Shown here: positions 1 through 8,239 of the stretch, piece after piece
Layout: every line of letters starts with the position of its first letter
Numbering within the stretch: the stretch's first letter is position 1
Assembly: GCA_020636135.1 (NCBI GenBank)
Contig: JACJYK010000004.1
Coordinates: 1-64,000 of the forward strand
DNA length: 64,000 nt
Direction of reading: 5' to 3'
From: Lewinellaceae bacterium
Lineage (GTDB): Bacteria > Bacteroidota > Bacteroidia > Chitinophagales > Saprospiraceae
Program-made: the position numbers and the translations under genes
The notes under the pieces: model-generated
Told to the model about the DNA's origin: nothing
Seen by the model: the letters and a program-made list of their open reading frames with translations, nothing else
Databases searched by the model: none

Positions 1-344
1 CTACTTTCCTGATCCAATTCGAATTCTAATGATTTGAATTTAGGATCTCTCCTGGTTCTTTTCCACCAAATCCTTTTCGCGATGGCAAGGTAATAAGTCA
101 GTAAGGATGACTCCTGGTTGAATTTGTCATTTCTAATATTTCGATCTACGGCTACCAATGCATCGTTACTTATTTCATCACCGTCATGAATATCTCCTCC
201 ATATTTCGCCACTAAATTAATAGCAGAATCTCGCCACCCTAGTTTGAAATATGCAAAATACAAAGCTTGATTCCGCATTTCATCCGGGCCCTTTATGGCT
301 TTGATCAATTCCTCATCTGTTCTGAAAGTAATGCTCCTATTCAT
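1..344 (-). CDS. ECF-type RNA polymerase sigma factor, N-terminal part (cut by window edge)
   Basis: An open frame starts with ATG at 344 and runs leftward off the window without a stop, giving 114 codons. Residues about 70-105 read like sigma-70 region 2: an acidic helix, then SLLTYYLAIAKRIWWKR, which matches the usual 'S-TYL-IAKN-W' core-binding/-10 helix of Bacteroidota ECF factors. The complete sigma gene at 62045-62617 has the equivalent STYLFQIGRNKALEYHRQ stretch. Region 4 would lie outside the window. An ATG at 348 is followed after two codons by a stop, so 344 is the only workable start. The first 40 residues are not obviously conserved. A helix-rich non-sigma regulator cannot be excluded. 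Confidence 0.65.
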   Translation of the reverse strand, partial: MNRSITFRTDEELIKAIKGPDEMRNQALYFAYFKLGWRDSAINLVAKYGGDIHDGDEISNDALVAVDRNIRNDKFNQESSLLTYYLAIAKRIWWKRTRRDPKFKSLEFELDQES

Positions 345-466
345 GCATTAGTTCCTACTTAGTAAATCTGGTACCCAATATAAATGCAAATCTTTGATTA
401 GGTTAAGTTATGTAGTGTTTACGTATTACGTGTTCACATGCGAAAAGCGAACGGCATACAGCGATA

Positions 467-1990
467 TCACGATTTTCCCGGCACTGCCTCCATCAGCAAG
501 GCTAATGCTTTATTCAGATCCTCTCCTCCTTCCGGGGCACCTTTGTAATGTCCGAGGCGTACGACCACCAGGTCGTGTGAAGGGATGATGATGGTATATT
601 GCCCGCCGGCGCCAGCCATAAAATAAGCATCCTTTGGTATTGGAAACCCTCCATCGCCATTGATCCAGAAGAAACCTCCGTAGATGGGCCTCCGGTCAGC
701 TTTCCAGGCAGGAGCCAGTGTACTGACAAAGGCAGCATAACCCTCGGGGAGGATGCGCTCGCCATTCCAGACGCCGTCCTGGAGATAAAGATTACCCAGA
801 CGGGCCCAATCGCGGCCACTGGCAAATTCATAGCCCTGCAAGAGGAAATTGCCGGTTGGATCCGTCTCCATGATCATATCACGCACGCCAACTTTATCGA
901 ACAATGCCCGCTGCGGATAACTCAGGTAGTCCTCATGCAGGTTGTTCTCCACACCCAGCCGTACCAGGTAATTGATCAAAACCGGATCGGAGTTCCGGTA
1001 ACGGCCGATGGTGTTTGGTGGCCACTCCTGCGGGCGGGTTGCTGCCCAATGAAAGGAGTTACCGGCATCGGTATAGACATACAGATGGTCCGGATAGCCC
1101 AATGACTCATCGTAATCCGGGTCCTGAGGCGCCCGAAAGCGCAACCCGGAAGACATATGCAAAATATCTTTAATGCGAATTTCCTGACGAGGATCTCCGG
1201 GCTCCTGCCATTCCGGCACCGGTGCTGACTGGTCCAGGGTGTAAACTCCTTTCTGCATCAGCGTCCCCAACAAGGTGGCCGTCAGACTCTTGCCCATTGA
1301 CCAGCTCTCCAGCGGTGTATGCATGGTGATGCCATCTCGGTACCGTTCACCCAACAGGCGGCCTTTCCAGGTCACCACAAATGCCGCAGTCATCCCCTTC
1401 GGGTCTGCAAAGGCAGCGTCCAGAGCGGCTTCTACTTTTTCTAAATTCACTTCCGTTGGCCAGGGATCGCCAGGCACCAGGTCACCCATCGGCCAGGGTG
1501 TGGTCGCAGCATCGGGCAAATTCTTCTGGATAGCGACCGGCCGGAAATACACGGAATCCACCCCTTCCGGCAAAGTTACACAACCCTGATCCCCATAGTA
1601 CCGCGCAACCCGTACGGTGCCGTCGGGGAGCGTAAGCCGCACTTCTTTCTTTTCTTCGTCGATAACCCGCTTGATGATCTCTTTCCGGTATTTGTAAGGT
1701 GCACTGAAGTATCCGATGTTTTCTGCTGCAAAGTCGGCATCCAAACCGGTAATGAATACAGCAGAACACAGGATCTTGGCAAAGCCGGAGATGTGGTGGG
1801 ACAGTGCATTTCCCGGTACCTGTTCATAAGGCGTATTCATCTCAAAGGAATCGGCGCGCGCGATCAGCTCTTCCTTGGTCGCAATATCCGAAGCACTACC
1901 TAACGTGGAATCCTGATGGCCACAAGCCACCGCTACTAATCCGAGGGCCACGAATCCCAGGAGTATCAACACATTCTTTCGCATAATCAT
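467..1990 (-). CDS. Beta-lactamase-fold serine hydrolase, lipoprotein
   Basis: The 507-residue protein starts with a lipoprotein signal peptide (hydrophobic stretch ending LVAVAC, Cys at about 23), so it should be anchored in an envelope membrane facing the periplasm or outside. The C-terminal half has the class C beta-lactamase/penicillin-binding fold: SMGK at 231-234 is the SxxK nucleophile box and YRN at 332-334 the YxN box. A GAGG segment near residue 455 sits where the third motif is expected. The family covers esterases, D-amino peptidases and lactamases, so the substrate is unknown. The first 180 residues are family-specific with no recognised domain. ATG codons 1 and 3 are both possible starts. 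It stands alone and is not obviously part of an operon. Confidence 0.85.
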   Translation of the reverse strand: MIMRKNVLILLGFVALGLVAVACGHQDSTLGSASDIATKEELIARADSFEMNTPYEQVPGNALSHHISGFAKILCSAVFITGLDADFAAENIGYFSAPYKYRKEIIKRVIDEEKKEVRLTLPDGTVRVARYYGDQGCVTLPEGVDSVYFRPVAIQKNLPDAATTPWPMGDLVPGDPWPTEVNLEKVEAALDAAFADPKGMTAAFVVTWKGRLLGERYRDGITMHTPLESWSMGKSLTATLLGTLMQKGVYTLDQSAPVPEWQEPGDPRQEIRIKDILHMSSGLRFRAPQDPDYDESLGYPDHLYVYTDAGNSFHWAATRPQEWPPNTIGRYRNSDPVLINYLVRLGVENNLHEDYLSYPQRALFDKVGVRDMIMETDPTGNFLLQGYEFASGRDWARLGNLYLQDGVWNGERILPEGYAAFVSTLAPAWKADRRPIYGGFFWINGDGGFPIPKDAYFMAGAGGQYTIIIPSHDLVVVRLGHYKGAPEGGEDLNKALALLMEAVPGKS

Positions 1991-2062
1991 TGGTTATGGT
2001 TAAAGCTACAAATAATGGGGTTTTTTCCGCGGTAAAGACTTATCCCAGGTTTACAAGCTGGA

Positions 2063-2707
2063 CTATTCTTTCTCCGGATCCCTATCCAGCTCTTTTCTGA
2101 ATTCCGGATAGGATAGCATCCTGAATGTCGAAAGGTCGGGCATCCTGAAGCCCGCCTGCGGGATCCTTTCAATGGAATCTACCTCCCTAAAAACCATCTT
2201 TTCACTTCCTATATACCGGTATACTTCCAGAACAAACGGAAAATCCAAATAATCCGGATCAAGGAATTCATGCGGATTAAGATGTCTGTTTAAAAAGAAA
2301 TAGATGTGCGGGTTGTAATTATAGATGTAATCAGGCACCTTGCCTAAAACATAATACGTAATGGATGTGTCCAATCCGCCTCCAACGGCTTGAAGAGAAA
2401 TTTCTTTTTTTTGATAGATCACACCGGAAGTTCCTAAAGATGTAGTCACTTCGTCACCGGTGCATTCCCAAACTTCATCAACCAGATCTCCAACGACCCA
2501 TTTTCCACCCGAGTCGCTCAATGGTATTTGCGTTCCGATTTGTTTCTCTTTGTTAAAAAGGAAATTTTGACCAAAACGATAATCTTCCACTGAATATCCA
2601 TATTTGGTCTCCTGAAATGCCGTATCATTAAATAAATAAAATTTCGTCGTATCTTGATTAGCAGAAAGTCCAACAGTTATTAATAATAAAACGAGTGAAT
2701 CCACCAT
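2063..2707 (-). CDS. Hypothetical secreted protein
   Basis: A 214-residue protein that I do not recognise. The first 16 residues (MVDSLVLLLITVGLSA) look like a short Sec signal peptide, suggesting export. The body is rich in aromatic residues and beta-prone segments (for example TSITYYVLGKVPDYIYNY), with no cysteine pairs, haem motif or catalytic signature I can name. It lies between the lactamase-like gene and another small exported protein, all on the same strand. Gaps of 72 and 110 bases make a shared transcript possible but unproven. Confidence 0.5.
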   Translation of the reverse strand: MVDSLVLLLITVGLSANQDTTKFYLFNDTAFQETKYGYSVEDYRFGQNFLFNKEKQIGTQIPLSDSGGKWVVGDLVDEVWECTGDEVTTSLGTSGVIYQKKEISLQAVGGGLDTSITYYVLGKVPDYIYNYNPHIYFFLNRHLNPHEFLDPDYLDFPFVLEVYRYIGSEKMVFREVDSIERIPQAGFRMPDLSTFRMLSYPEFRKELDRDPEKE

Positions 2708-2817
2708 AATCGACTAATTATCAACAGATTAAATTCAATGCTATCTATGACATTTTATATTTACTTCACTTCCCATTTAAATGCTTCGTATGGATATTTC
2801 CATCTGGCGTGAAACAG

Positions 2818-3096
2818 TTACTCCCGCCACAACCCAATTTTAAATGGATTTATTTTTGACTTCAGAAATAACTGCATGCGGGCATCATTCACTTTTTCTT
2901 TCTTAGCCGGAAAATTCGTTTCCATCATCTGGATTCCTCTTCCTTTCCATGCCAACCCGATGAATTCAAATTGACCATCCGAAGAAATGAAGGCAGAGGG
3001 GCGGTATAAGCCTTCTATTTGCCAGAAAACAAATGGTAATTGCAGGGTCAGTACGACAACAAAAACAATCGATGGTATGTAGATAAGTGGACGCAT
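2818..3096 (-). CDS. Hypothetical small membrane-anchored or secreted protein
   Basis: A 92-residue protein opening with one hydrophobic helix (about residues 4-27) that could be a signal anchor. It is followed by a short polar domain containing SSDGQFEFIGLAWKGRGIQM. No family is recognised. The reading frame is supported mainly by the clear signal-like start and by its position on the same strand as the neighbouring hypothetical gene. A few residues near the C-terminus are basic (KSKINPFKIGLWRE). Confidence 0.4.
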   Translation of the reverse strand: MRPLIYIPSIVFVVVLTLQLPFVFWQIEGLYRPSAFISSDGQFEFIGLAWKGRGIQMMETNFPAKKEKVNDARMQLFLKSKINPFKIGLWRE

Positions 3097-3246
3097 TTAT
3101 TAAAGTATTGCATTAAATGTAGCAATTAATCCATAAAATGGGATGCAAAAAACAAGGATGCATAAGGCTGAATTTCACCCGGAAGGAATAATAAGCAGAA
3201 CACCATAAAATAACCAGTTCCCCGAATTCGATTCGTGTGCCCCCCT

Positions 3247-3281
3247 ACTGAATACGAACTGCTGATTACTGAATACTGACC
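3247..3281. repeat. Intergenic heptamer array 1 (ACTGAAT-like units)
   Basis: Five consecutive seven-base units can be read without gaps: ACTGAAT, ACGAACT, GCTGATT, ACTGAAT, ACTGACC. The array lies 5 bases beyond the stop codon of the leftward permease gene, in its 3' untranslated region. Two similar heptamer tracts occur at 27815-27856 and 35737-35771. Confidence 0.6.
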
Positions 3282-3286
3282 AACCG

Positions 3287-4411
3287 CTACACCGTCTTCC
3301 GGTACCGCCATACTGCCAGGCTATTAAATAAGATGCCAAAGGCCCCGATGATACCAACGTAGGGCAGGATATCCATAAATCCGGCACCCTTGATCATCAC
3401 CCCGCGGACTACTTCGATCATGTAGGTTACCGGATTTGAGTAAGCAATGACCTTGGCCCAGCCAGGCATGCTTTCGACCGGAGTGTACAGTCCGCTCATT
3501 AAAATGAATATCATCACAAAAAAGAAAGACACGAAGGTGGCCTGTTGCTGGTTATCCGCAAAAGTAGAGATGAGCAGACCTATTCCCAGGATAGCCGCCA
3601 GGTAGAAAGCGGAGAACGCATAGATTACCCACAGCGGACCGACTGAAACAATACCATAAACCACATAGGCGATCACCAGACCCAGAGTAAGCGAAAACAT
3701 ACCCATGACCCAAAATGGGATCATCTTACCCAACAAAAACTGGTATTTTTTTATTGGCGTCACATTGATCTGTTCGATGGTACCTGCTTCCTTTTCCTGA
3801 ACGATGTTCATGGATGCCAGAAAGCTGCCCACCATGGTGATAAGTACCGCCAGGATTCCCGGCACCATAAAAAGATGGTAATCGATGTGCGGGTTAAACC
3901 AGAGTTGTGGTTCGATCTGCACCATTTCCACCGGACTGTATCGCGGCCATTGGACCCACTCAGCCCGGATGTGATTATTAAAACGCCTGATGATCTGCCC
4001 CGCGTAGAGCTGACTCAGCCCGCCTTTGACCTGGTTGATGGCATTGGCATACAAAGCAAGGGTAGCTCCATCCTCACGAACCAGGTCACGCTCGAAATGA
4101 GCCGGTATCTCCAGGATCAGATCGGCTTCATTACGCTCCACAGCTCCTAAAGCCTCATTAAAACTGGAGGAATAATTAGCCAGTTGAAAGTACCCGGATG
4201 CTGTCATTTCTCCCATCAGCTCCCTGCTATAACTGGAATGATCCTGGTCAACCACTGCCAGATTAAGCTGTTTGATCTCATAGTCGGCAGCAAATGGCAA
4301 TACGATCAACTGGATGATCGGTACTGCCAGCATCATTCGCACAATGGTCGGATTCCGCCGGATCTGCTGAAATTCTTTTTCGAGAACATATTTGAACGTA
4401 CCCATATTCAA
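3287..4411 (-). CDS. ABC-2 type efflux permease (YbhR-like)
   Basis: A 374-residue inner-membrane permease of the ABC-2 family. It has an N-terminal helix (about 24-44), a large periplasmic loop of roughly 130 residues, then five helices in the C-terminal half. The segment 'EKEAGTIEQINVTPIKKYQFLLGK' region (first residues EKEAGTIEQINVTP) is the conserved cytoplasmic coupling motif of the DrrB/YbhS-YbhR group, and 'SGLYTPVESMPGW' precedes the last helices as usual. It is the last gene of the leftward efflux operon, 3 bases after the other permease, and presumably forms a heterodimer with it driven by the two upstream ATPases. The transported compounds are unknown. Confidence 0.9.
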   Translation of the reverse strand: MNMGTFKYVLEKEFQQIRRNPTIVRMMLAVPIIQLIVLPFAADYEIKQLNLAVVDQDHSSYSRELMGEMTASGYFQLANYSSSFNEALGAVERNEADLILEIPAHFERDLVREDGATLALYANAINQVKGGLSQLYAGQIIRRFNNHIRAEWVQWPRYSPVEMVQIEPQLWFNPHIDYHLFMVPGILAVLITMVGSFLASMNIVQEKEAGTIEQINVTPIKKYQFLLGKMIPFWVMGMFSLTLGLVIAYVVYGIVSVGPLWVIYAFSAFYLAAILGIGLLISTFADNQQQATFVSFFFVMIFILMSGLYTPVESMPGWAKVIAYSNPVTYMIEVVRGVMIKGAGFMDILPYVGIIGAFGILFNSLAVWRYRKTV

Positions 4412-4414
4412 CTG

Positions 4415-5521
4415 TCAATTTAATCGCAACCGGAAGCGACGGATGCTAACCACTAAGAAAAATAAGGCCATGCCCAGCAGGATAAGTAACTCCTTCCATA
4501 ACGTAAAAATAGATACCCCTTTCAGGAGGATGCTTTGAGCAATGGTATAAAACCATCGCGCCGGAACTGCATGTGATATCGCCCGTAAAACCCAGGGCAT
4601 ATTCTCTATCGGAAACATAAACCCGCTCAGGATAATCGTTGGCATCATCAGTCCAATTAAAGACATGAACATGGCAACCTGCTGGGATCCGGCAACTGTG
4701 GATATTAATAACCCCAATGCCAGAGAAGTCAGGATAAAGATCAAACAAGCAAAAAGGAATAAAATCAAACTACCGTGGACAGGTAGACTTAATAACGTAT
4801 AACTGAGCAATAGGATAATCAGAACATTGATAAATGATAACAGGAAATAAGGTACTGCTTTGGCGACGACAATCCACATGGGTTTCAGGGGACTAACCAG
4901 CAATACCTCCATGTTGCCGTTCTCCCTTTCCCGGACAATAGCAACCGACGTCATCATAGCGGACAGGATCATAATGATCATCGCCATCAAACCTGGAACA
5001 AAGTTGTAGGCACTCCGCAGCTGAGGATTGTATAGCATATGGGTTTCTGTCTGAATCGTATAGGGCAGAGATTGCTCTGCCAGCAGCCAGTTCTGAAAGT
5101 TGCCAAGGATAGCACTGGCATAGCTTACCATCGTATTAGCTGTGTTGGTGTCGGTGGCGTCAGCAATAAGCTGTACGGTGGCCTGGTGCTGGTGGGAAAG
5201 CAAATCAGCAAACCCGGCAGGAAATACCACCACCATTTTTACCTTATTCTTATGAAATAACGGTTCGATTTCTTTTTCATCCTGGATGCTGGTCGTGACC
5301 GTAAAATATTCACTGGCATTCAATTGCTGAATGATGCGCTGGGTGTACTGGTCATGGGAGGCATCCAAAATGGCTATCTTGCTGTTTTTCAACTCATTGG
5401 ATAATGCAAATCCAAACAGGACAATTTGCATCACCGGCATGCCAAAAAGGATGATCAGCGACCGGCGATCCCGCAGGATGTGCCAGAATTCTTTCCGAAT
5501 AAATGCCAAAAATGTTTTCAT
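4415..5521 (-). CDS. ABC-2 type efflux permease (YbhS-like)
   Basis: A 368-residue ABC-2 permease, paralogous to the next gene. One N-terminal helix (about 22-41) is followed by a long external loop and then five transmembrane helices from about residue 175. The coupling motif VRERENGNMEVLLVSPLKP and the 'SGFMFPIENMPW' loop are both present. The start at 5521 sits 6 bases after the stop of the ATPase gene, implying translational coupling. With its partner it should form the membrane channel of a tripartite efflux pump that includes the HlyD and TolC proteins encoded upstream. Confidence 0.9.
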   Translation of the reverse strand: MKTFLAFIRKEFWHILRDRRSLIILFGMPVMQIVLFGFALSNELKNSKIAILDASHDQYTQRIIQQLNASEYFTVTTSIQDEKEIEPLFHKNKVKMVVVFPAGFADLLSHQHQATVQLIADATDTNTANTMVSYASAILGNFQNWLLAEQSLPYTIQTETHMLYNPQLRSAYNFVPGLMAMIIMILSAMMTSVAIVRERENGNMEVLLVSPLKPMWIVVAKAVPYFLLSFINVLIILLLSYTLLSLPVHGSLILFLFACLIFILTSLALGLLISTVAGSQQVAMFMSLIGLMMPTIILSGFMFPIENMPWVLRAISHAVPARWFYTIAQSILLKGVSIFTLWKELLILLGMALFFLVVSIRRFRLRLN

Positions 5522-5527
5522 TGATGC

Positions 5528-6268
5528 TTATTCCTGTCTTTGTGCCGCACGGGCCAGTTGATAAAAAACGTCATGCATGGTCTCCTTACCCATCTTATGG
5601 CGCAGGTTTTCCGGGCGGTCCAGGGCGGCTACCCGTCCGTCAACCATGATGCATACCCGGTCACAATATTCCGCTTCATCCATATAATGCGTCGTTACAA
5701 ATACCGTGATGCCGCGTTCAGCCGCCTCGTAGATCAGTTCCCAGAACTGGCGGCGGGTGATGGGGTCCACCCCTCCTGTCGGTTCATCGAGAAAGACAAT
5801 CTTGGGATCATGCTGGATGGCCACCAGAAAGGCCAGTTTCTGTTTCCAGCCCAGAGGCAAGGAGCTCACCTGATGGTCGATCTTGTCCTGCAGGCCCAGT
5901 TTCTCCGCGAGCTCATTGATCTTGAGTTTAAGCTGATCTTTGTTCATTCCATAGATACCGCCGTAAAAGCGGACGTTTTCCCTTAGGGTAAGACCGTCAT
6001 ACAGGGAAAATTTCTGGCTCATATAACCGATCTGCCGCTTGACCGCATCGGTTTGCGTCTCGATATCCAGGCCCAGCACGTCGATTTTTCCCGAGGTGGG
6101 TGTCAGCAGGCCACAAATCATCCGCATCGCGGTGGTTTTACCGGCCCCATTGGCTCCCAGAAAACCAAATATCTCTCCCTGGTTTACATCAAAGGAAATG
6201 TGATCAACGGCGGTGAAATGCCCGAATTTTTTGGTTAATTCTCGTACCTGAATGACGGGTGTATGCAT
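5528..6268 (-). CDS. ABC transporter ATP-binding protein (second YbhF-like half)
   Basis: A 246-residue ATPase. The start at 6268 is preferred over an upstream ATG because the protein then begins MHTPVIQVRELTKKFG and lies 2 bases after the upstream stop. Walker A is GANGAGKT and Walker B is IVFLDEPTGGVDP. The signature loop reads SLPLGWKQKL instead of LSGGQ, which is the variant I know from one domain of YbhF-type tandem ATPases. The H-loop is VTTHYMDEAEYCD. It probably pairs with the neighbouring ATPase as an asymmetric heterodimer powering the two permeases. Confidence 0.92.
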   Translation of the reverse strand: MHTPVIQVRELTKKFGHFTAVDHISFDVNQGEIFGFLGANGAGKTTAMRMICGLLTPTSGKIDVLGLDIETQTDAVKRQIGYMSQKFSLYDGLTLRENVRFYGGIYGMNKDQLKLKINELAEKLGLQDKIDHQVSSLPLGWKQKLAFLVAIQHDPKIVFLDEPTGGVDPITRRQFWELIYEAAERGITVFVTTHYMDEAEYCDRVCIMVDGRVAALDRPENLRHKMGKETMHDVFYQLARAAQRQE

Positions 6269-6270
6269 GG

Positions 6271-7203
6271 TCAGGAAGCTAATTGGTCCATAAAACAATC
6301 TTCTACCGTAGGTTGAATCTGTGCAATGTCGACGTGATGGTGCCCCTGCATTTGCAGGTAGCCCCTCAGATCATCCACCTGGATGGGTTTCCTGAAGGTG
6401 ACATGGTGTGCTTCCCCAAAAGCGAAACAGGTGTCGGTAACCGGATACTTTCGCAAATCCTGTAATAAAGCAAACATACGGTCGCTCTGGATTGCGTACA
6501 GCGGCTTGCCAAATCCATGGATCAGGGCTTCCGGAGTGGAAATATCCAGCAGTTCGCCCCGGTCCATCATCGCAATGCGGTCACAACGCCGCGCTTCGTC
6601 CATATAGGGAGTACTTACGATCATGGTCATTCCATCGTCTTTCAGTTTGGACAGGATGTCCCAAAATTCCTGCCGGCTGACCGGATCCACCCCGGTAGTC
6701 GGTTCGTCCAGAAGCAGGATGGAAGGCTTGTGAACCAGCGTACAGCACAAAGCCAGTTTCTGTTTCATCCCACCGCTCAGCTGGCTGGCGCGCCGGTGCT
6801 TGAAGGGTTCCAGCTGAACATAAATATCTTTGATGAGGTCGTAATTGGCTTCAATCGTGGTATTGAAGACGGTGGCAAAAAAGCTAAGGTTTTCCAGTAC
6901 GGTGAGATCCTGGTATAGGGCAAAGCGACCCGGCATATACCCGGTGATCAGCCGCAAGGACTGAAAGTCTTTCACCACATCATAACCCAGCACTTCGACC
7001 TGGCCTGCATCCGGCAGGATAAGTGTTGCCAATATGCGGAACAGGGAAGTTTTACCCGCTCCATCCGGACCGATCAGCGCCAGCAATTCTCCTCTACCCA
7101 CAGAAAGGTCCAGGCCTTTAATAGCCACGACGGTACCTTTGTCGTAGGTTTTGCGAAGTTGCCGGATCTCAACTGCCGGTTGACTGGAAATCGACTTCTC
7201 CAT
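6271..7203 (-). CDS. ABC transporter ATP-binding protein (first YbhF-like half)
   Basis: A 310-residue ATPase with Walker A GPDGAGKTS, canonical signature LSGGMKQKL, Walker B ILLLDEPTTGVDP and switch region VSTPYMDEARRCD. In that switch the usual His of the H-loop is replaced by Pro (TPYMDEA instead of THYMDEA). An extension of roughly 80 residues follows the nucleotide-binding domain. The 5' end overlaps the end of the HlyD gene by 35 bases. In enterobacteria both ATPase domains of this pump are one protein (YbhF); here they are two genes separated by two bases, either the ancestral state or a fission. Confidence 0.92.
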   Translation of the reverse strand: MEKSISSQPAVEIRQLRKTYDKGTVVAIKGLDLSVGRGELLALIGPDGAGKTSLFRILATLILPDAGQVEVLGYDVVKDFQSLRLITGYMPGRFALYQDLTVLENLSFFATVFNTTIEANYDLIKDIYVQLEPFKHRRASQLSGGMKQKLALCCTLVHKPSILLLDEPTTGVDPVSRQEFWDILSKLKDDGMTMIVSTPYMDEARRCDRIAMMDRGELLDISTPEALIHGFGKPLYAIQSDRMFALLQDLRKYPVTDTCFAFGEAHHVTFRKPIQVDDLRGYLQMQGHHHVDIAQIQPTVEDCFMDQLAS

Positions 7204-8164
7204 ACATCCCTATTTTTATTTGTCCATCGTTCTGCACGCGAATTTTCATGGCGTATACCTGACTACTGCGTTCATTTTTCGTCTGGATGGTTTTGGGAGT
7301 AAATTCCGCTTCGTCAGCGATCCACTCGATGGTACCGGCGTAGGATTTAAAGCCCCCGTTACCATCATCGATACGTACGTTGATACCGTCCCCGACTTTG
7401 ACCTGCTGCAATTGATCAGCAGTCACATACGCGCGGAGGATCATTTGCTTCAGGTTACCCAACCGGTAGAGGGGTTTGCCCGGGTTGACCATTTCATCCT
7501 GCTCCACATACTGGGTCAGGACGACACCATCGATCGGATTGACAATGTTGCACCGGTCAATCTGATCCTGGATCTGTGCCACCCTTTTGACCAGTGGTTC
7601 CCCTTCACTGAGGATGGATTCATTTTGTTCATGGGTGACCGACTGCTGTGCATTGATCTGCTGTTTAAGCACCTGGATCTGTTGGGTAGCCAGATCCACT
7701 TGCTGCTGCAATACATCCAGTTGTCCGGTGATATCATCCAATTGTTTAGCCGGAATCGATTTACTGGCGACCAACGGTTCCACGCGGTTTTTCTCCTTGA
7801 TCCAGATGGCCCGCTGAGCCTCGAGAACGGACACCTGTTTTTCCTGGGCCTGGATCTGTTGCTGGAGAACGGCAACTTGAGGTTGCGCGCTCATGGTCTT
7901 GATCTGAAGGGCATTGATGCTCGCTTCCAGTTGTTCTTTCTGGAGCTCCAGACCGGCGCAGTCCACCTGTCCCAGTGTGTCCCCGGCGGCGAGGTGCATG
8001 CCCTCTTCCAGATCCAATGATTTCACCAACCCGGATACCTGGGCGGCCACGATGACTTCTTCGGTTTCAAATACACCGCTGGCATCGTATCCCAGCTTTT
8101 GGGAAGAACATGCCGACCATAGCCACAGGCCGGCCATCATGCCAAATATTATTCCTTTTTTCAT
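7169..8164 (-). CDS. HlyD-family membrane fusion protein (YbhG-like), lipoprotein
   Basis: The periplasmic adaptor of the pump, 331 residues from the ATG at 8164. That start gives a clean lipoprotein signal (hydrophobic run ending LWLWSAC). A longer frame to 8212 adds 16 unlikely residues. A biotinyl-lipoyl-like half motif (VIVAAQVSGLVKSLDLEEG) is followed by a long Gln-rich coiled coil (about residues 70-200), the second lipoyl half (CNIVNPIDGVVLTQYVEQDE) and a beta-barrel domain. The coiled coil should dock on the TolC protein encoded just upstream. Its 3' end overlaps the ATPase gene by 35 bases. Confidence 0.92.
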   Translation of the reverse strand: MKKGIIFGMMAGLWLWSACSSQKLGYDASGVFETEEVIVAAQVSGLVKSLDLEEGMHLAAGDTLGQVDCAGLELQKEQLEASINALQIKTMSAQPQVAVLQQQIQAQEKQVSVLEAQRAIWIKEKNRVEPLVASKSIPAKQLDDITGQLDVLQQQVDLATQQIQVLKQQINAQQSVTHEQNESILSEGEPLVKRVAQIQDQIDRCNIVNPIDGVVLTQYVEQDEMVNPGKPLYRLGNLKQMILRAYVTADQLQQVKVGDGINVRIDDGNGGFKSYAGTIEWIADEAEFTPKTIQTKNERSSQVYAMKIRVQNDGQIKIGMYGEVDFQSTGS

Positions 8165-8239
8165 GCGTAAAAAGCTTGATTTAAGTACATTAGGATATAT
8201 TAACCATCCCATTCGGGATAATTGTCGATTATTATTCGC

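Noticed and set aside
394..466. Imperfect inverted sequence after the lactamase-like gene as a terminator
   Set aside because: The arms GTTCAC and GCGAAC do not pair fully and no T-run follows in the leftward direction.
3247..3281. Heptamer tracts as CRISPR remnants
   Set aside because: Units are 7 bases with no spacers and no cas genes nearby.
7220..8020. Rightward 266-codon open frame opposite the HlyD gene
   Set aside because: Antisense mirror of the Gln/Leu-rich coiled coil; the leftward frame has the clear lipoprotein signal and HlyD motifs.
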